From Nitrospirota bacterium (GTDB lineage: Bacteria; Nitrospirota; Thermodesulfovibrionia; Thermodesulfovibrionales; UBA1546), in contig JACQXD010000089.1 in assembly GCA_016208875.1 (NCBI GenBank), positions 1-34,495 on the forward strand: a stretch of 34,495 nucleotides of DNA. Direction: 5' to 3'. This document shows, piece by piece, positions 7,068-14,596 of this stretch (position 1 is the first letter of the stretch; every line of letters begins with the position of its first letter). A program made the translations under genes and the position numbers. The notes under the pieces are model-generated. The model ran no database searches. It worked only from the letters and a program-made list of their open reading frames with translations, and had not been told where the DNA came from.

Positions 7068-8307
7068 TCAATAAAGAACTCGAATTAATTCTTGAGGCAA
7101 CGATAAAGGATGTGAGGGTAAAAAACTATGAATATCTTACTATAGAGCATCTCCTATATGCCGTACTTCATGATGAATCGGGTGCTTCCATAATCGTAAA
7201 CTGCGGCGGAAATATATCGAGGATGAAGCAGGAGATTGAAAAATATTTCGAGGCAAATATCCCGAAGATACAAAATGCCCCGGATGTCGTTCCACGGCAG
7301 ACCATAGGTTTCCACAGGACGATACAGAGGGCATTGAATCATGTCCGTTCTGCGGGTAAGGAAGAAGTTGATTCGGGCGATATACTGGCTGCGATATTTT
7401 ATGAACAGGATTCGTACGCAGCATTAAAGAAGTCGAAGATATTCTCTCTCGATATGGGGGCATTGCTTGCAGGCACAAGATTCAGGGGTGATTTTGAGGC
7501 TCGATTGAAATCAACTATCAAAAGCCTCGAGGCGATTCAGGGGGCGATACTTTTTATTGACGAAATACACACAGTGGTAGGTGCGGGTGCAACGAGCGGC
7601 GGTTCTATGGATGCATCGAATATCCTTAAACCGATACTGAATTCCGGAAAACTGCGCTGTATTGGCGCAAGCACTTATGAGGAATATAAAAATTATTTTG
7701 AGAAAGACCGCGCACTTTCGAGAAGATTCCAAAAGATCGAACTTCAGGAGCCCGACGTCGAAGATACTATAAAAATCCTCGAAGGATTAAAATCTTACTA
7801 TGAAGAATTTCATGGAGTCGGATATACGAAGAGTGCACTAAAGGCGGCAGCAGAACTCTCTGCAAAATACATAAACGACAAGTACCTTCCCGACAAGGCA
7901 ATTGATGTGATTGATGAGGCAGGGGCTGTTTTTAAACTCGGTATCTCTAAAAAGATCGGAAATACTATAGGCGTCCCTGAAATAGAAAGAACGGTTGCAG
8001 GTATTGCAAAGATACCCGCACAAACCATCTCGACATCCGAGACAAGAAAATTGATGCGCCTCGATACGGAGCTAAAAGATGTTGTATTCGGTCAGGATAA
8101 GGCAATCGTCTCTTTAGTGTCGGCCATAAAGAGGATCCGGGCAGGAATGGCTTCTCCCGACAAACCGATCGGGTCTTTCCTTTTCCTCGGACCTACGGGG
8201 GTAGGTAAAACGTCCTTTCCGATGAAGTGCTGTTTGGAAAGTTGAAAAAGGGCGGAAAGGTTTTTATTGATCTGAAAGAGGATAAACCGGTTTTCAGGTA
8301 TTCGTAG
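7064..8307 (+). pseudogene. clpA: ClpA unfoldase, decayed by two internal deletions and a frameshift
   Basis: ClpA normally has about 750 residues. Here the N-domain is intact (from MINKELELILEA at 7064, ATGA overlap with clpS) up to EQDSYAALKKSK. The next residues are IFSLDMGALLAGTRFRGDFE, so about 90 residues carrying the D1 Walker A motif are missing in frame. D1 Walker B (ILFIDEIH) and the rest of D1 follow, then the start of D2 up to the P-loop FLGPTGVGKT near 8210. There the D2 body is gone. A +1/-1 shift reveals the normal ClpA C-terminus (DEVLFGKLKKGGKVFIDL, then RYS) and a stop at 8305-8307. The ORF-track version (to 8245) ends in an out-of-frame tail. A protein without the D1 P-loop and the D2 body should not be an active unfoldase. 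Confidence 0.9.
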
Positions 8308-8350
8308 TTCAGAAACCGAAAACCGGATGCAATATTTTTCATAAATTCTA

Positions 8351-8564
8351 ATGCCTATCTTTCAATTAACAGATGCTCTCATTTTCCCTTCCCCCGAAGG
8401 TTGCGTTTGTGACCCTCGTTCAAAGATCGGCAGAAAAGAAAATTCATTTCATTGACTGCCAGATAACAACCGAACACCTGAAGAATTTCGGGGCCAAGGA
8501 GATGCTGCGCGCAAGATTTCTAAAGCTGTTGGAAAGGGCATTAAAATCTACAACCTCCTCCTGA
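8351..8564 (+). pseudogene. aat: Aat leucyl/phenylalanyl-tRNA-protein transferase, both ends only
   Basis: The ATG at 8351 begins MPIFQLTDALIFPSPEG, the characteristic Aat N-terminus. After about 17 residues the frame breaks, and a second frame continues with KVAFVTLVQRS, then IHFIDCQITTEHLKNFGAKE, then LRARFLKLLERAL. This is the characteristic Aat C-terminus, where FIDCQ, the LGA-like segment and the arginine are conserved. About 150 residues in the middle, including the substrate and tRNA site, are missing. The remnant ends at 8564, overlapping the convergent cls gene by 17 bases. Aat adds Leu/Phe to substrates that ClpS then recognises. The gap 8308-8350 shows nothing else. Confidence 0.85.
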
Positions 8565-9720
8565 ATAAGGCAAAGAATTTCTCTTTGATTTTTTCGAAGA
8601 AGTCCCGGCTTTTCCATTGTTCCGGTTCTATTTTAAGCGAATGTTTTATGTCATCGGTAAAGACGTTCGTCATCTGATGACCGAACCCTTCATCGAGTAT
8701 CCCCACGTTCCCCTCGTCATTCCATCTTAGGGATTGGAAATCGAGATTTGCAGAACCTATAATACTCCATCTCCCGTCGAACACCGAGGTCTTGGCATGC
8801 AATATCTCACCCTTGTAGTTGTATATCTCGACACCGGCTCTCAGCAGTCTCGTGAATGAAGCCCTGGCTGCATAATGTGCAGCAGGTACGTCGCTTTCCA
8901 TCGGTAAGAGCAGTTTAACATCTATCCCTCTTTCTACGGCCCCGGACAGTGCGTCTATCATCCTTCTGCTCGGGGTAAAATATGCGGTTGTGAGGTATAT
9001 GCTCTGTCTTGCATGATTAATGCTGTAATATAACAAACGTCTGAGTTTTCTCCTTCCCCTCGATGAGCTTGCGAAGATAGGAAGTGCGGGCAGCCCGTCA
9101 CCTATAGTTTCCGCACTCTTATCTATATCGTATATGATCGGTTCCCCTCCCCATATCACCCAGCTTTTTTTAAATTCCCTAAGCAGTCTCAGTGCGATCG
9201 GGCCTTCGATCATGATCCCGGTATCTCTCCATGCACTCTGACGCCGCCTTAGCCTTTTAAAGTAGTATCCTCTATACTCGTTTGCTATATTTAATCCGCC
9301 TGTGAATGCCTTTTCCCCGTCTATAATGATAAGCTTTTTATGGTCGCGGTGTGCGTATGTCAAAGGAGCAGTCCATTTGAAGGGATGCGATGCCCTGACA
9401 TTAATGTGCGCCTTTTTCAATTCCGTCCAGAACTGCAGCGGTGTTCCAAAGGATCCGAAATGGTCGTAGAGAATGTATATGTAGACCCCTTCGCGTGCCT
9501 TTTTTTTCAACAACCTCGCAAGTTTAATCCCGGTCTCATCATTGCGGAATATATAAAATTCAAGACAAATGAGCCTCTTGGCGCAGGCGATGGAATCAAA
9601 TATCCCTTTAAATAATTCTTCTCCTTTCCATAGTAGTTGTACCTTATTGCCGTCCGTGAAATTGCTGCCGTACACTTTTTCTATCTCAACTCTGGTAAAT
9701 GTCCGTTCCATATCTTTCAT
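8548..9720 (-). CDS. cls: Cardiolipin synthase / phospholipase D family protein (ClsB-like)
   Basis: A 390-residue PLD-superfamily protein with two HKD motifs. The first, DHKKLIIIDGEKAFTGGLN, fits HxKx4D with the downstream GG. The second, HAKTSVFDGRWSIIGSANLD, has the conserved GSANLD. There is no N-terminal transmembrane pair, so it is like ClsB/YbhO-type synthases rather than ClsA. It would condense phosphatidylglycerol with another phospholipid at the inner membrane. Two in-frame starts exist (9720 and 9711). A TTGACA-17-AATGAT promoter would start transcription at the ATG itself. The gene is convergent with the aat remnant. Confidence 0.88.
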   Translation of the reverse strand: MKDMERTFTRVEIEKVYGSNFTDGNKVQLLWKGEELFKGIFDSIACAKRLICLEFYIFRNDETGIKLARLLKKKAREGVYIYILYDHFGSFGTPLQFWTELKKAHINVRASHPFKWTAPLTYAHRDHKKLIIIDGEKAFTGGLNIANEYRGYYFKRLRRRQSAWRDTGIMIEGPIALRLLREFKKSWVIWGGEPIIYDIDKSAETIGDGLPALPIFASSSRGRRKLRRLLYYSINHARQSIYLTTAYFTPSRRMIDALSGAVERGIDVKLLLPMESDVPAAHYAARASFTRLLRAGVEIYNYKGEILHAKTSVFDGRWSIIGSANLDFQSLRWNDEGNVGILDEGFGHQMTNVFTDDIKHSLKIEPEQWKSRDFFEKIKEKFFALFRRRL

Positions 9721-9726
9721 GATAAA

Positions 9727-9755
9727 ATCATTACCTAAACGGAATATTCTGTCAA
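9727..9755 (-). promoter_or_regulatory. cls promoter with leaderless spacing
   Basis: On the minus strand: TTGACA (9755-9750), a 17-bp spacer and AATGAT (9732-9727, 4/6 match). The predicted start is near 9720, which is the first base of the cls ATG. No RBS is visible. Confidence 0.5.
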
Positions 9756-9898
9756 CACCCTCTATGATGCCCGAATCCCATTGTAGAAAAAAATCCGAAT
9801 AGTTCGTTATATGAATGTGCCAAATGATTTTTATTGACGTTCTAAAAGGTTATAGAAAAATCAATTAAAAAGAAGAAGCAACGAGAAGCAAAAAACGC

Positions 9899-9928
9899 TT
9901 GACATAAATTTTTCCTTAATGCTATAAA
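9899..9928 (+). promoter_or_regulatory. Sigma-70-type promoter in a long gene-free region
   Basis: TTGACA (9899-9904), an 18-bp spacer and TATAAA (9923-9928). No coding sequence is supported between here and 10391. It would therefore drive either a roughly 450-base leader of the beta-helix gene or an unrecognised small RNA. I recognise no riboswitch or ncRNA family in the transcript. Confidence 0.55.
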
Positions 9929-10009
9929 AGTACAAGTCAAAAAATAGGGGTCGGGTGGAAAAAAACTTGTCTCAGCGATTTGTTATGTTTTCAGCACTGA
10001 ATTTTAATC

Positions 10010-10025
10010 TGGCATCGCTATTGCA
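10010..10025 (+). promoter_or_regulatory. Sigma-54 (RpoN) promoter upstream of the beta-helix gene
   Basis: TGGCATCGCTATTGCA matches the consensus TGGCACG-N4-TTGCA, with the invariant GG (10011-10012) and GC (10023-10024) exactly 10 bases apart. The start site would be near 10036, inside the CAGT repeat. An NtrC-class activator is encoded at 14597. Confidence 0.7.
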
Positions 10026-10079
10026 GTCAGTCAGTTAGTCAGTCAGTCAGTCAGTCAGTCAGTCAGTCAGTCAGTCAGT
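10024..10079 (+). repeat. Tetranucleotide microsatellite (CAGT)14
   Basis: Fourteen CAGT units, the fourth changed to TAGT. The first unit overlaps the -12 element of the sigma-54 promoter. The tract lies about 310 bases upstream of the beta-helix start codon and outside any supported ORF. Confidence 0.95.
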
Positions 10080-10116
10080 ACTACTCCTTAATAAAATCTT
10101 TTTTCAAAAAATTGCG

Positions 10117-10215
10117 CTTCCTTTTCTGTCGCTCCCGCTTGTCCGCACTCAGGCGGATTCGCCGAGGAGAATCGGGAGTCTTTCAGAAAGATTCCAGACG
10201 AGCCGGAATGACGGG
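10117..10215. repeat. Dispersed palindromic repeat
   Basis: TCGCTCCCGCTTGTCC ... AATCGGGAGTCTTTCAGAAAGATTCC ... GCCGGAATGACGG. It is related to the element at 5859-5942. The short ORFs called over it (10088-10388 minus) are repeat translations, not genes. Confidence 0.6.
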
Positions 10216-10322
10216 CGTTTCGTTGGGGAGGATATTTTGATCCCTCCGAATAATAAAGACACAAGTGTTTCTTCCGGTGTTCCGCCTTGAAGATTTGAAA
10301 TCGTTGCTTCAAAATTCGGTTT

Positions 10323-10350
10323 GTCATTCCGCACTTGATGCGGAATCCGG
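10323..10350. repeat. Palindromic repeat, copy of 33850-33877 in opposite orientation
   Basis: GTCATTCCGCACTTGATGCGGAATCC forms an 8-bp stem (ATTCCGCA/TGCGGAAT). The reverse complement occurs at 33850-33877. Confidence 0.8.
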
Positions 10351-10390
10351 TAGTTTTTGGAAAAATAAAAAATAGCGGAGGTAATCAATT

Positions 10391-12031
10391 ATGAAAAAGT
10401 TTTTAATGTTTTCCATTATTTTGGTGTTTGGACTTTTCTTTTATGTGCCTGCATGGGCAGAAACAACGGATGGTATAACTTCATCGGATTACCTGATACT
10501 CGGCACAGTCGAAGGCACAGGTATTCATTTTGAGGTAGCAGACAGCGAATATCTCAATGTTACCCTTGATAGTTCAGAGACAATAACTCTGAGGCTGGAG
10601 TCGGTTCCCGAAATGGTTACTATGTATATTGAGCCAGCCTTAGCAGCGACATCAACGCAGATAACTGTCATCGGATTCTTAGCTTCAACAAAATATTACA
10701 AATATGAGGATGACTATCATAATCTTGTTGAATTCACAACAGACGGAAATGGCAGTTATTCATGGACACAAGATATAAGCCAGTCGCATCTTGTTTTTAT
10801 CCAGCCGAGAAAGAGCACAAAATTCATTAGAAACGATTCGACAGGTGGGGATTGCTATCTAATAGGAGAATGGAATTGGTCAGCCAGAACCTGTACACTA
10901 ACATCCGATGTCAATGAGACCATACAGATTGACAGTAGTTATGTTACTCTCGATGGCAATGGTCATACGGTAACAGGGGCGGGCACCGGTCATGGGATTC
11001 AGGTTACGTGGAAAAAAGGTGTTACTATTAAAAATCTGACCATCGAGGGATTTATCAGTGGAATCAACCCGTTATTTTCAACCAACAGCACATTCACAGG
11101 GAATACCATATCGAATAATATCTTTGGGATCGAAGTTGTGTACGATAGTATAAACAATACCTTTACAGGAAATAGTATATCGAGTAACAATATTGGAATA
11201 TATCTCGATCCCCTTAGTCACAGTAATACGCTATCGGGCAATACTGTCCAGTACAGCGATCGCGGAATTTATATACATTCCTACAGTAATATTCTCACAG
11301 ACAATACAACTGTCTCGAACGGATATGGAATTAATCTTGGATATGAAAGCAGTGGCAATACCCTCACGAACAATACTGCATCAAACAATTCCTATGGTAT
11401 ATATCTCGGTGATAGCAGTAACAATATTCTTACAACTAATATTGTATCAAACAATCGGTACGGAATTATTCTCGGAGATGCCAGTTATTCCATTCTCACG
11501 AACAATACCGTATCAAATAATCAGTACGGGGTATATATTTGGTATTTTAGCAGAGATGTTACTTTAACGGATAATACTGCTTGTAACAATAAACTGTATG
11601 ATTTTTGGACTGATACGAGTATAAGTATTCTGACGGAAAGCGGCAATAAATGTGATAAACTCTATGGTTATTCTATTAATTGTACGCCCTGCACGCCTGT
11701 AGATATCACGGTACCAAGTACTACTGCCACCATATCCGGATATCTTGGCATCAATGACTGGTACATTTCAGATGTGACTATTTCATTAGCGGCGGTAGAT
11801 TCCGATTCCGGTGTAAAGGAGATACATTATAATATTGATGGAGGGATTGCAAACAGTCTGATTTCGATGCTCAATAATGCCCTTGACGCCAAAAACAACG
11901 GAAACGACCATGAATCGGATAACATAATGCAGGCGTTTATCAACTATGTCGAAGCTCAATCAGGAAATCAAATAAGTGAAAGCACTGCGGATATACTGAT
12001 AAATGCAGCAACTTATATTATCAATAATTAG
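10391..12031 (+). CDS. Secreted parallel beta-helix (NosD/PbH1-like) protein
   Basis: A 546-residue exported protein. There is a Sec signal peptide (MKKFLMFSIILVFGLFF, ending AWA before ETT) and a good RBS (GGAGG, 9 bases upstream). Residues about 170-420 consist of imperfect roughly 23-residue repeats of the form NTLTNNTxSNNxYGIYL. These asparagine-ladder right-handed beta-helix rungs are seen in NosD-like and carbohydrate-binding PbH1 proteins. The helix is followed by a cysteine pair (CTPC) and the start of an Ig-like/OmpL47-type segment (YISDVTISLAAVDSDSGVKE). That segment stops short and runs directly into a helical C-terminus (NSLISMLNNALDAK onward), perhaps after an in-frame deletion. 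The protein is probably a periplasmic or surface passenger. It lies behind a sigma-54 promoter and a microsatellite. The substrate is unknown. Confidence 0.8.
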   Translation: MKKFLMFSIILVFGLFFYVPAWAETTDGITSSDYLILGTVEGTGIHFEVADSEYLNVTLDSSETITLRLESVPEMVTMYIEPALAATSTQITVIGFLASTKYYKYEDDYHNLVEFTTDGNGSYSWTQDISQSHLVFIQPRKSTKFIRNDSTGGDCYLIGEWNWSARTCTLTSDVNETIQIDSSYVTLDGNGHTVTGAGTGHGIQVTWKKGVTIKNLTIEGFISGINPLFSTNSTFTGNTISNNIFGIEVVYDSINNTFTGNSISSNNIGIYLDPLSHSNTLSGNTVQYSDRGIYIHSYSNILTDNTTVSNGYGINLGYESSGNTLTNNTASNNSYGIYLGDSSNNILTTNIVSNNRYGIILGDASYSILTNNTVSNNQYGVYIWYFSRDVTLTDNTACNNKLYDFWTDTSISILTESGNKCDKLYGYSINCTPCTPVDITVPSTTATISGYLGINDWYISDVTISLAAVDSDSGVKEIHYNIDGGIANSLISMLNNALDAKNNGNDHESDNIMQAFINYVEAQSGNQISESTADILINAATYIINN

Positions 12032-12039
12032 ATAAAAAT

Positions 12040-12079
12040 GGTGAGAGGGTGGTAGAAGCAGTCTGCCATCCTCTCCACC
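12040..12079 (-). terminator. Intrinsic terminator of the 799-aa TPR gene
   Basis: A long stem (GGTGGAGAGGATGGCAG pairing with CTACCACCCTCTCACC, one bulge and G-U pairs) is followed on the minus strand by ATTTTTATC. It lies between two convergent stop codons. There is no T-run on the plus strand, so it serves the minus-strand gene best. Confidence 0.65.
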
Positions 12080-12086
12080 CATTATG

Positions 12087-14486
12087 TCACCTTAGAATTC
12101 TATGAAGATTATTTCTCGAGCTTTCATCTTCCGGGTTAATGCGTAAAGCAGTGCGATATTGCATTACAGCCATATCAGGTAATCCTTTTTGTTCATAACC
12201 CAAACCAAGATTATTATAAGCCTCAGCATAATCGGGTTTTAATTTAATAGCAATCTGGAATTGTTTTATAGACATATCAATCCATCCCTTATCCATATAG
12301 GCACTGCCAAGATTATTGCGGGCATCTACATATTTAGGGTTTAGATTTATTGCAATTTTATATTCCTGTATTGCCGCATCCAGTAGTCCCTGAGCATAAT
12401 AAATATTACCAAGATTATTATGAGCCTCCGGATAGTCGGGTTCGAACATAATGGCGGTTTGAAACTCGTTCGATGCCTTATCGAGCAACCCCTTTCCCCA
12501 ATATGCAATCCCGAGATTGTTATGGGCTTTCGGGTAATACGGTTTTAAACGGATAGCAATTTCCAAATGTTTAATCGCCTCATCGGTTAATCTCTGAGCA
12601 GTATAAACAATACCAAGATTGTAATGTGTTTCCGGATTATCCGGTCTTAACCTTAATGCAATCTCTAAATATTCCATTGCCCTGTTAATTAAACCTTTAT
12701 TGTTATAAATAATACCGAGACTGTTATAGGCATCAACATAATTTGGTCTTAGCCTTAATACGGTACCTAATTGTTCTATCGCCTTATCGGTTAAGCCCTT
12801 TTTATTGTAGAAGACTCCAAGATTATTGTGTCCCCCCGGTTTATTAGGACTCTTTTTTACCACGTCTTCCCAGAGACTTCTTTCACTCTGCCATATAGTA
12901 TTTCTCCGATAAGTTGTAATTGGAAAAAAAATTATTAGAGCGACAGAGCAATAGAGCGACAGAGCGGCAGGAAGAAAAGAAAAACTACTGCTCTGTTTTG
13001 CCGTACTGTCGTTCTGTTGAACTGTCGCACTGTCAAGCCGTTGCAAAACATAAAATAACGCAGTGCTAAAGGCTATGATTAACCCTATGGATGGTAGATA
13101 CATCCTGTGCTCAAAAATAATCTCGATATCAAAAAAATATTTACCCATATCTTCGGACGTAACCAGAAAAAAAGGTGAGATGGGCATAATGCTCGATTCG
13201 ACGGATAATGTTATAAAGAACCAGAAGATTCCGAAGGCGATAAGCCGTGACACGTGACGCGTAATGCGTGACACCCCCCTATATCCCCCCTTGATAAGGG
13301 GGGAATTAAAGGGGGGTATCGTTGCCCGTGAGCGATAAAACAAATATATCCCAAGCCCGAATACAGAAAACAAAAAAAGGAATGATAAAACTATCTGAGA
13401 TTCAAAGAACGAACTGTACACCGGATAATCATAATCGAGGTTCTGGTTTATCGGAAAAAACAATAATCTTATATATGTGACTATTACCCTAAGCTGCGTA
13501 AGTAGATAATCCTGAACCGATACCTGTGCTCCCTTAGACACCTCATTTGCATGACTTATTAAGTTTAGTATTGAACCATTTACATTAATGAGCGAAAAAG
13601 GTATAAACAGCATTGTAAGCAAAAGCGGGCTTAAATATAAAATCCTTCTCTTAATTTTTCCCTCAAAGAACATGAATTCATAAAGGGCAATTACAACAGG
13701 AAGTGTAAATGCAATTTCCTTTGTTTTCATAGCAAGAACGGCGGAAAGGAGAGAGATTAAATAGAGCGACAGTCCGGCAGAGCGACAGTGCGGCAATCTC
13801 CATGCTATTTTTTCTTTACTGTCGTTCTGTCGTTCTATCGTACTAAGGAGCCTCCATTTTATATACATCACCAATGACAGCAAATAAAAAAAAGTTGCGA
13901 GGGAAGTAACCCTTTGCCAAGTAAACGTAACGGCCTGAGTCTGAATCGGATGGCTTACGAAAAGTAATGCAGAAAATAATGCAATAGAAGTTGAGAAGTT
14001 TAGAGGTTGGGAAGTTGAAAAATTCTTATCTTCCCATCTTCTTATCTTCTCATCTTCCGTATTATCCTGATAGCTGACTGCTGATAGCTGACTGCTAAAG
14101 TATGGTATCCTGAGCGTCAGCGTTACAAACCAATAAACAAGTATTGCATTAAGAATATGTATTGCAAGATTGAAAATGTGATAACCTCTAACATCGAGGC
14201 CATGTATTCTATAATTCAGAGCAAAGGTAAGATAGCCGATGTATCTCAGTTTGAATGTTTCGTATCCTGCAAGACCGTTATTTGATGTGTTAAACATCCT
14301 TGCCTTTGAAGGCTGAATAAAAAAGCTCAAGGTTTTAACTATAGGGTTTTCAGCAATAAAAGACTTATCATCAAACAGAAACGGTACATTAAAGGTATTG
14401 GAGTAGGCAAGAAGGCCGATAATGGCTATGAGGAATAGATGAGAGATTGGGTTACGGAATAAGTTATTCATTGGTACTTTCCCCAT
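12087..14486 (-). CDS. Polytopic membrane protein with C-terminal TPR array (TMTC-like)
   Basis: A 799-residue protein. Residues about 1-530 form a multi-spanning membrane domain with landmarks shared with its paralogue at 31594: PFLFDDKSFIAEN near the start, FVSHPIQTQAVTF, MKTKEIAFTLPVV and DYDYPVY. These resemble the membrane part of TMTC-type protein O-mannosyltransferases and related bacterial TPR proteins. Residues about 545-799 hold roughly seven TPR units (for example AHNNLGIAYWGKGLLDKA). Compared with the paralogue, four hydrophilic loops are enlarged by insertions encoded by palindromic repeats. Two starts are possible: 14486, with TATAGT just upstream, and 14471, with GGGGAAAG before it. 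A glycosyltransferase role is inferred from layout only. Confidence 0.75.
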   Translation of the reverse strand: MGKVPMNNLFRNPISHLFLIAIIGLLAYSNTFNVPFLFDDKSFIAENPIVKTLSFFIQPSKARMFNTSNNGLAGYETFKLRYIGYLTFALNYRIHGLDVRGYHIFNLAIHILNAILVYWFVTLTLRIPYFSSQLSAVSYQDNTEDEKIRRWEDKNFSTSQPLNFSTSIALFSALLFVSHPIQTQAVTFTWQRVTSLATFFYLLSLVMYIKWRLLSTIERQNDSKEKIAWRLPHCRSAGLSLYLISLLSAVLAMKTKEIAFTLPVVIALYEFMFFEGKIKRRILYLSPLLLTMLFIPFSLINVNGSILNLISHANEVSKGAQVSVQDYLLTQLRVIVTYIRLLFFPINQNLDYDYPVYSSFFESQIVLSFLFLFSVFGLGIYLFYRSRATIPPFNSPLIKGGYRGVSRITRHVSRLIAFGIFWFFITLSVESSIMPISPFFLVTSEDMGKYFFDIEIIFEHRMYLPSIGLIIAFSTALFYVLQRLDSATVQQNDSTAKQSSSFSFLPAALSLYCSVALIIFFPITTYRRNTIWQSERSLWEDVVKKSPNKPGGHNNLGVFYNKKGLTDKAIEQLGTVLRLRPNYVDAYNSLGIIYNNKGLINRAMEYLEIALRLRPDNPETHYNLGIVYTAQRLTDEAIKHLEIAIRLKPYYPKAHNNLGIAYWGKGLLDKASNEFQTAIMFEPDYPEAHNNLGNIYYAQGLLDAAIQEYKIAINLNPKYVDARNNLGSAYMDKGWIDMSIKQFQIAIKLKPDYAEAYNNLGLGYEQKGLPDMAVMQYRTALRINPEDESSRNNLHRILR
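12937..13036. repeat. In-frame palindromic insertion D (GAGCGACAG family)
   Basis: GAGCGACAGAGCAATAGAGC ... and ... CTGTCGTTCTGTTGAACTGT form inverted arms inside the membrane domain coding region. It encodes a Ser/Gln-rich loop (SATVQQNDSTAKQSSS) absent from the paralogue. It is the same family as 13761-13846. Confidence 0.75.
13246..13322. repeat. In-frame palindromic insertion C (CCCCCTTGATAAGGGGGG family)
   Basis: The core CCCCCCTTGATAAGGGGGG with flanks encodes the peptide IPPFNSPLIKGGYRGV. It is preceded by a short GTGACACGTGACGCG-type motif. Related elements sit between genes at 22107, 27805 and 30389. Confidence 0.75.
13761..13846. repeat. In-frame palindromic insertion B (GAGCGACAG family)
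   Basis: AGAGCGACAGTCCGGCAGAG ... and ... CTGTCGTTCTGTCGTTCT are inverted arms within the 799-aa gene. The insertion encodes the loop ERQNDSKEKIAWRLPHCRSA. Confidence 0.75.
13986..14098. repeat. In-frame palindromic insertion A
   Basis: AGAAGTTGAGAAG ... CTTCCCATCTTCTTATCTTCTC, then a doubled CTGATAGCTGACTG. It encodes SQLSAVSYQDNTEDEK and following residues, in the loop just before SALLFVSHPIQTQ. The paralogue carries a different insertion at the same loop. Confidence 0.75.
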
Positions 14487-14596
14487 GAATAACTATAACA
14501 CTTCTATTTTTAGTAGCTCAACTCTCATCTTAGGGTTTTTATACATATCGGTATGCTAAAATAAATCATCAACAGTACATTAGGATCCAAAAGGTG

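Noticed and set aside
9816-9823. Sigma-54 promoter for cls on the minus strand (TTGGCACA)
   Set aside because: The -24 half is good, but the required GC 10 bases after GG is absent (TA instead).
10024-10079. CRISPR array or phage-like repeat array
   Set aside because: It is a pure CAGT microsatellite with no spacers. The 33-bp units at 33315 are contiguous and in frame, also without spacers, and no cas genes are present.
10088-10388. Two 79-aa minus-strand ORFs
   Set aside because: They are translations of palindromic intergenic repeats, with no RBS or recognisable family.
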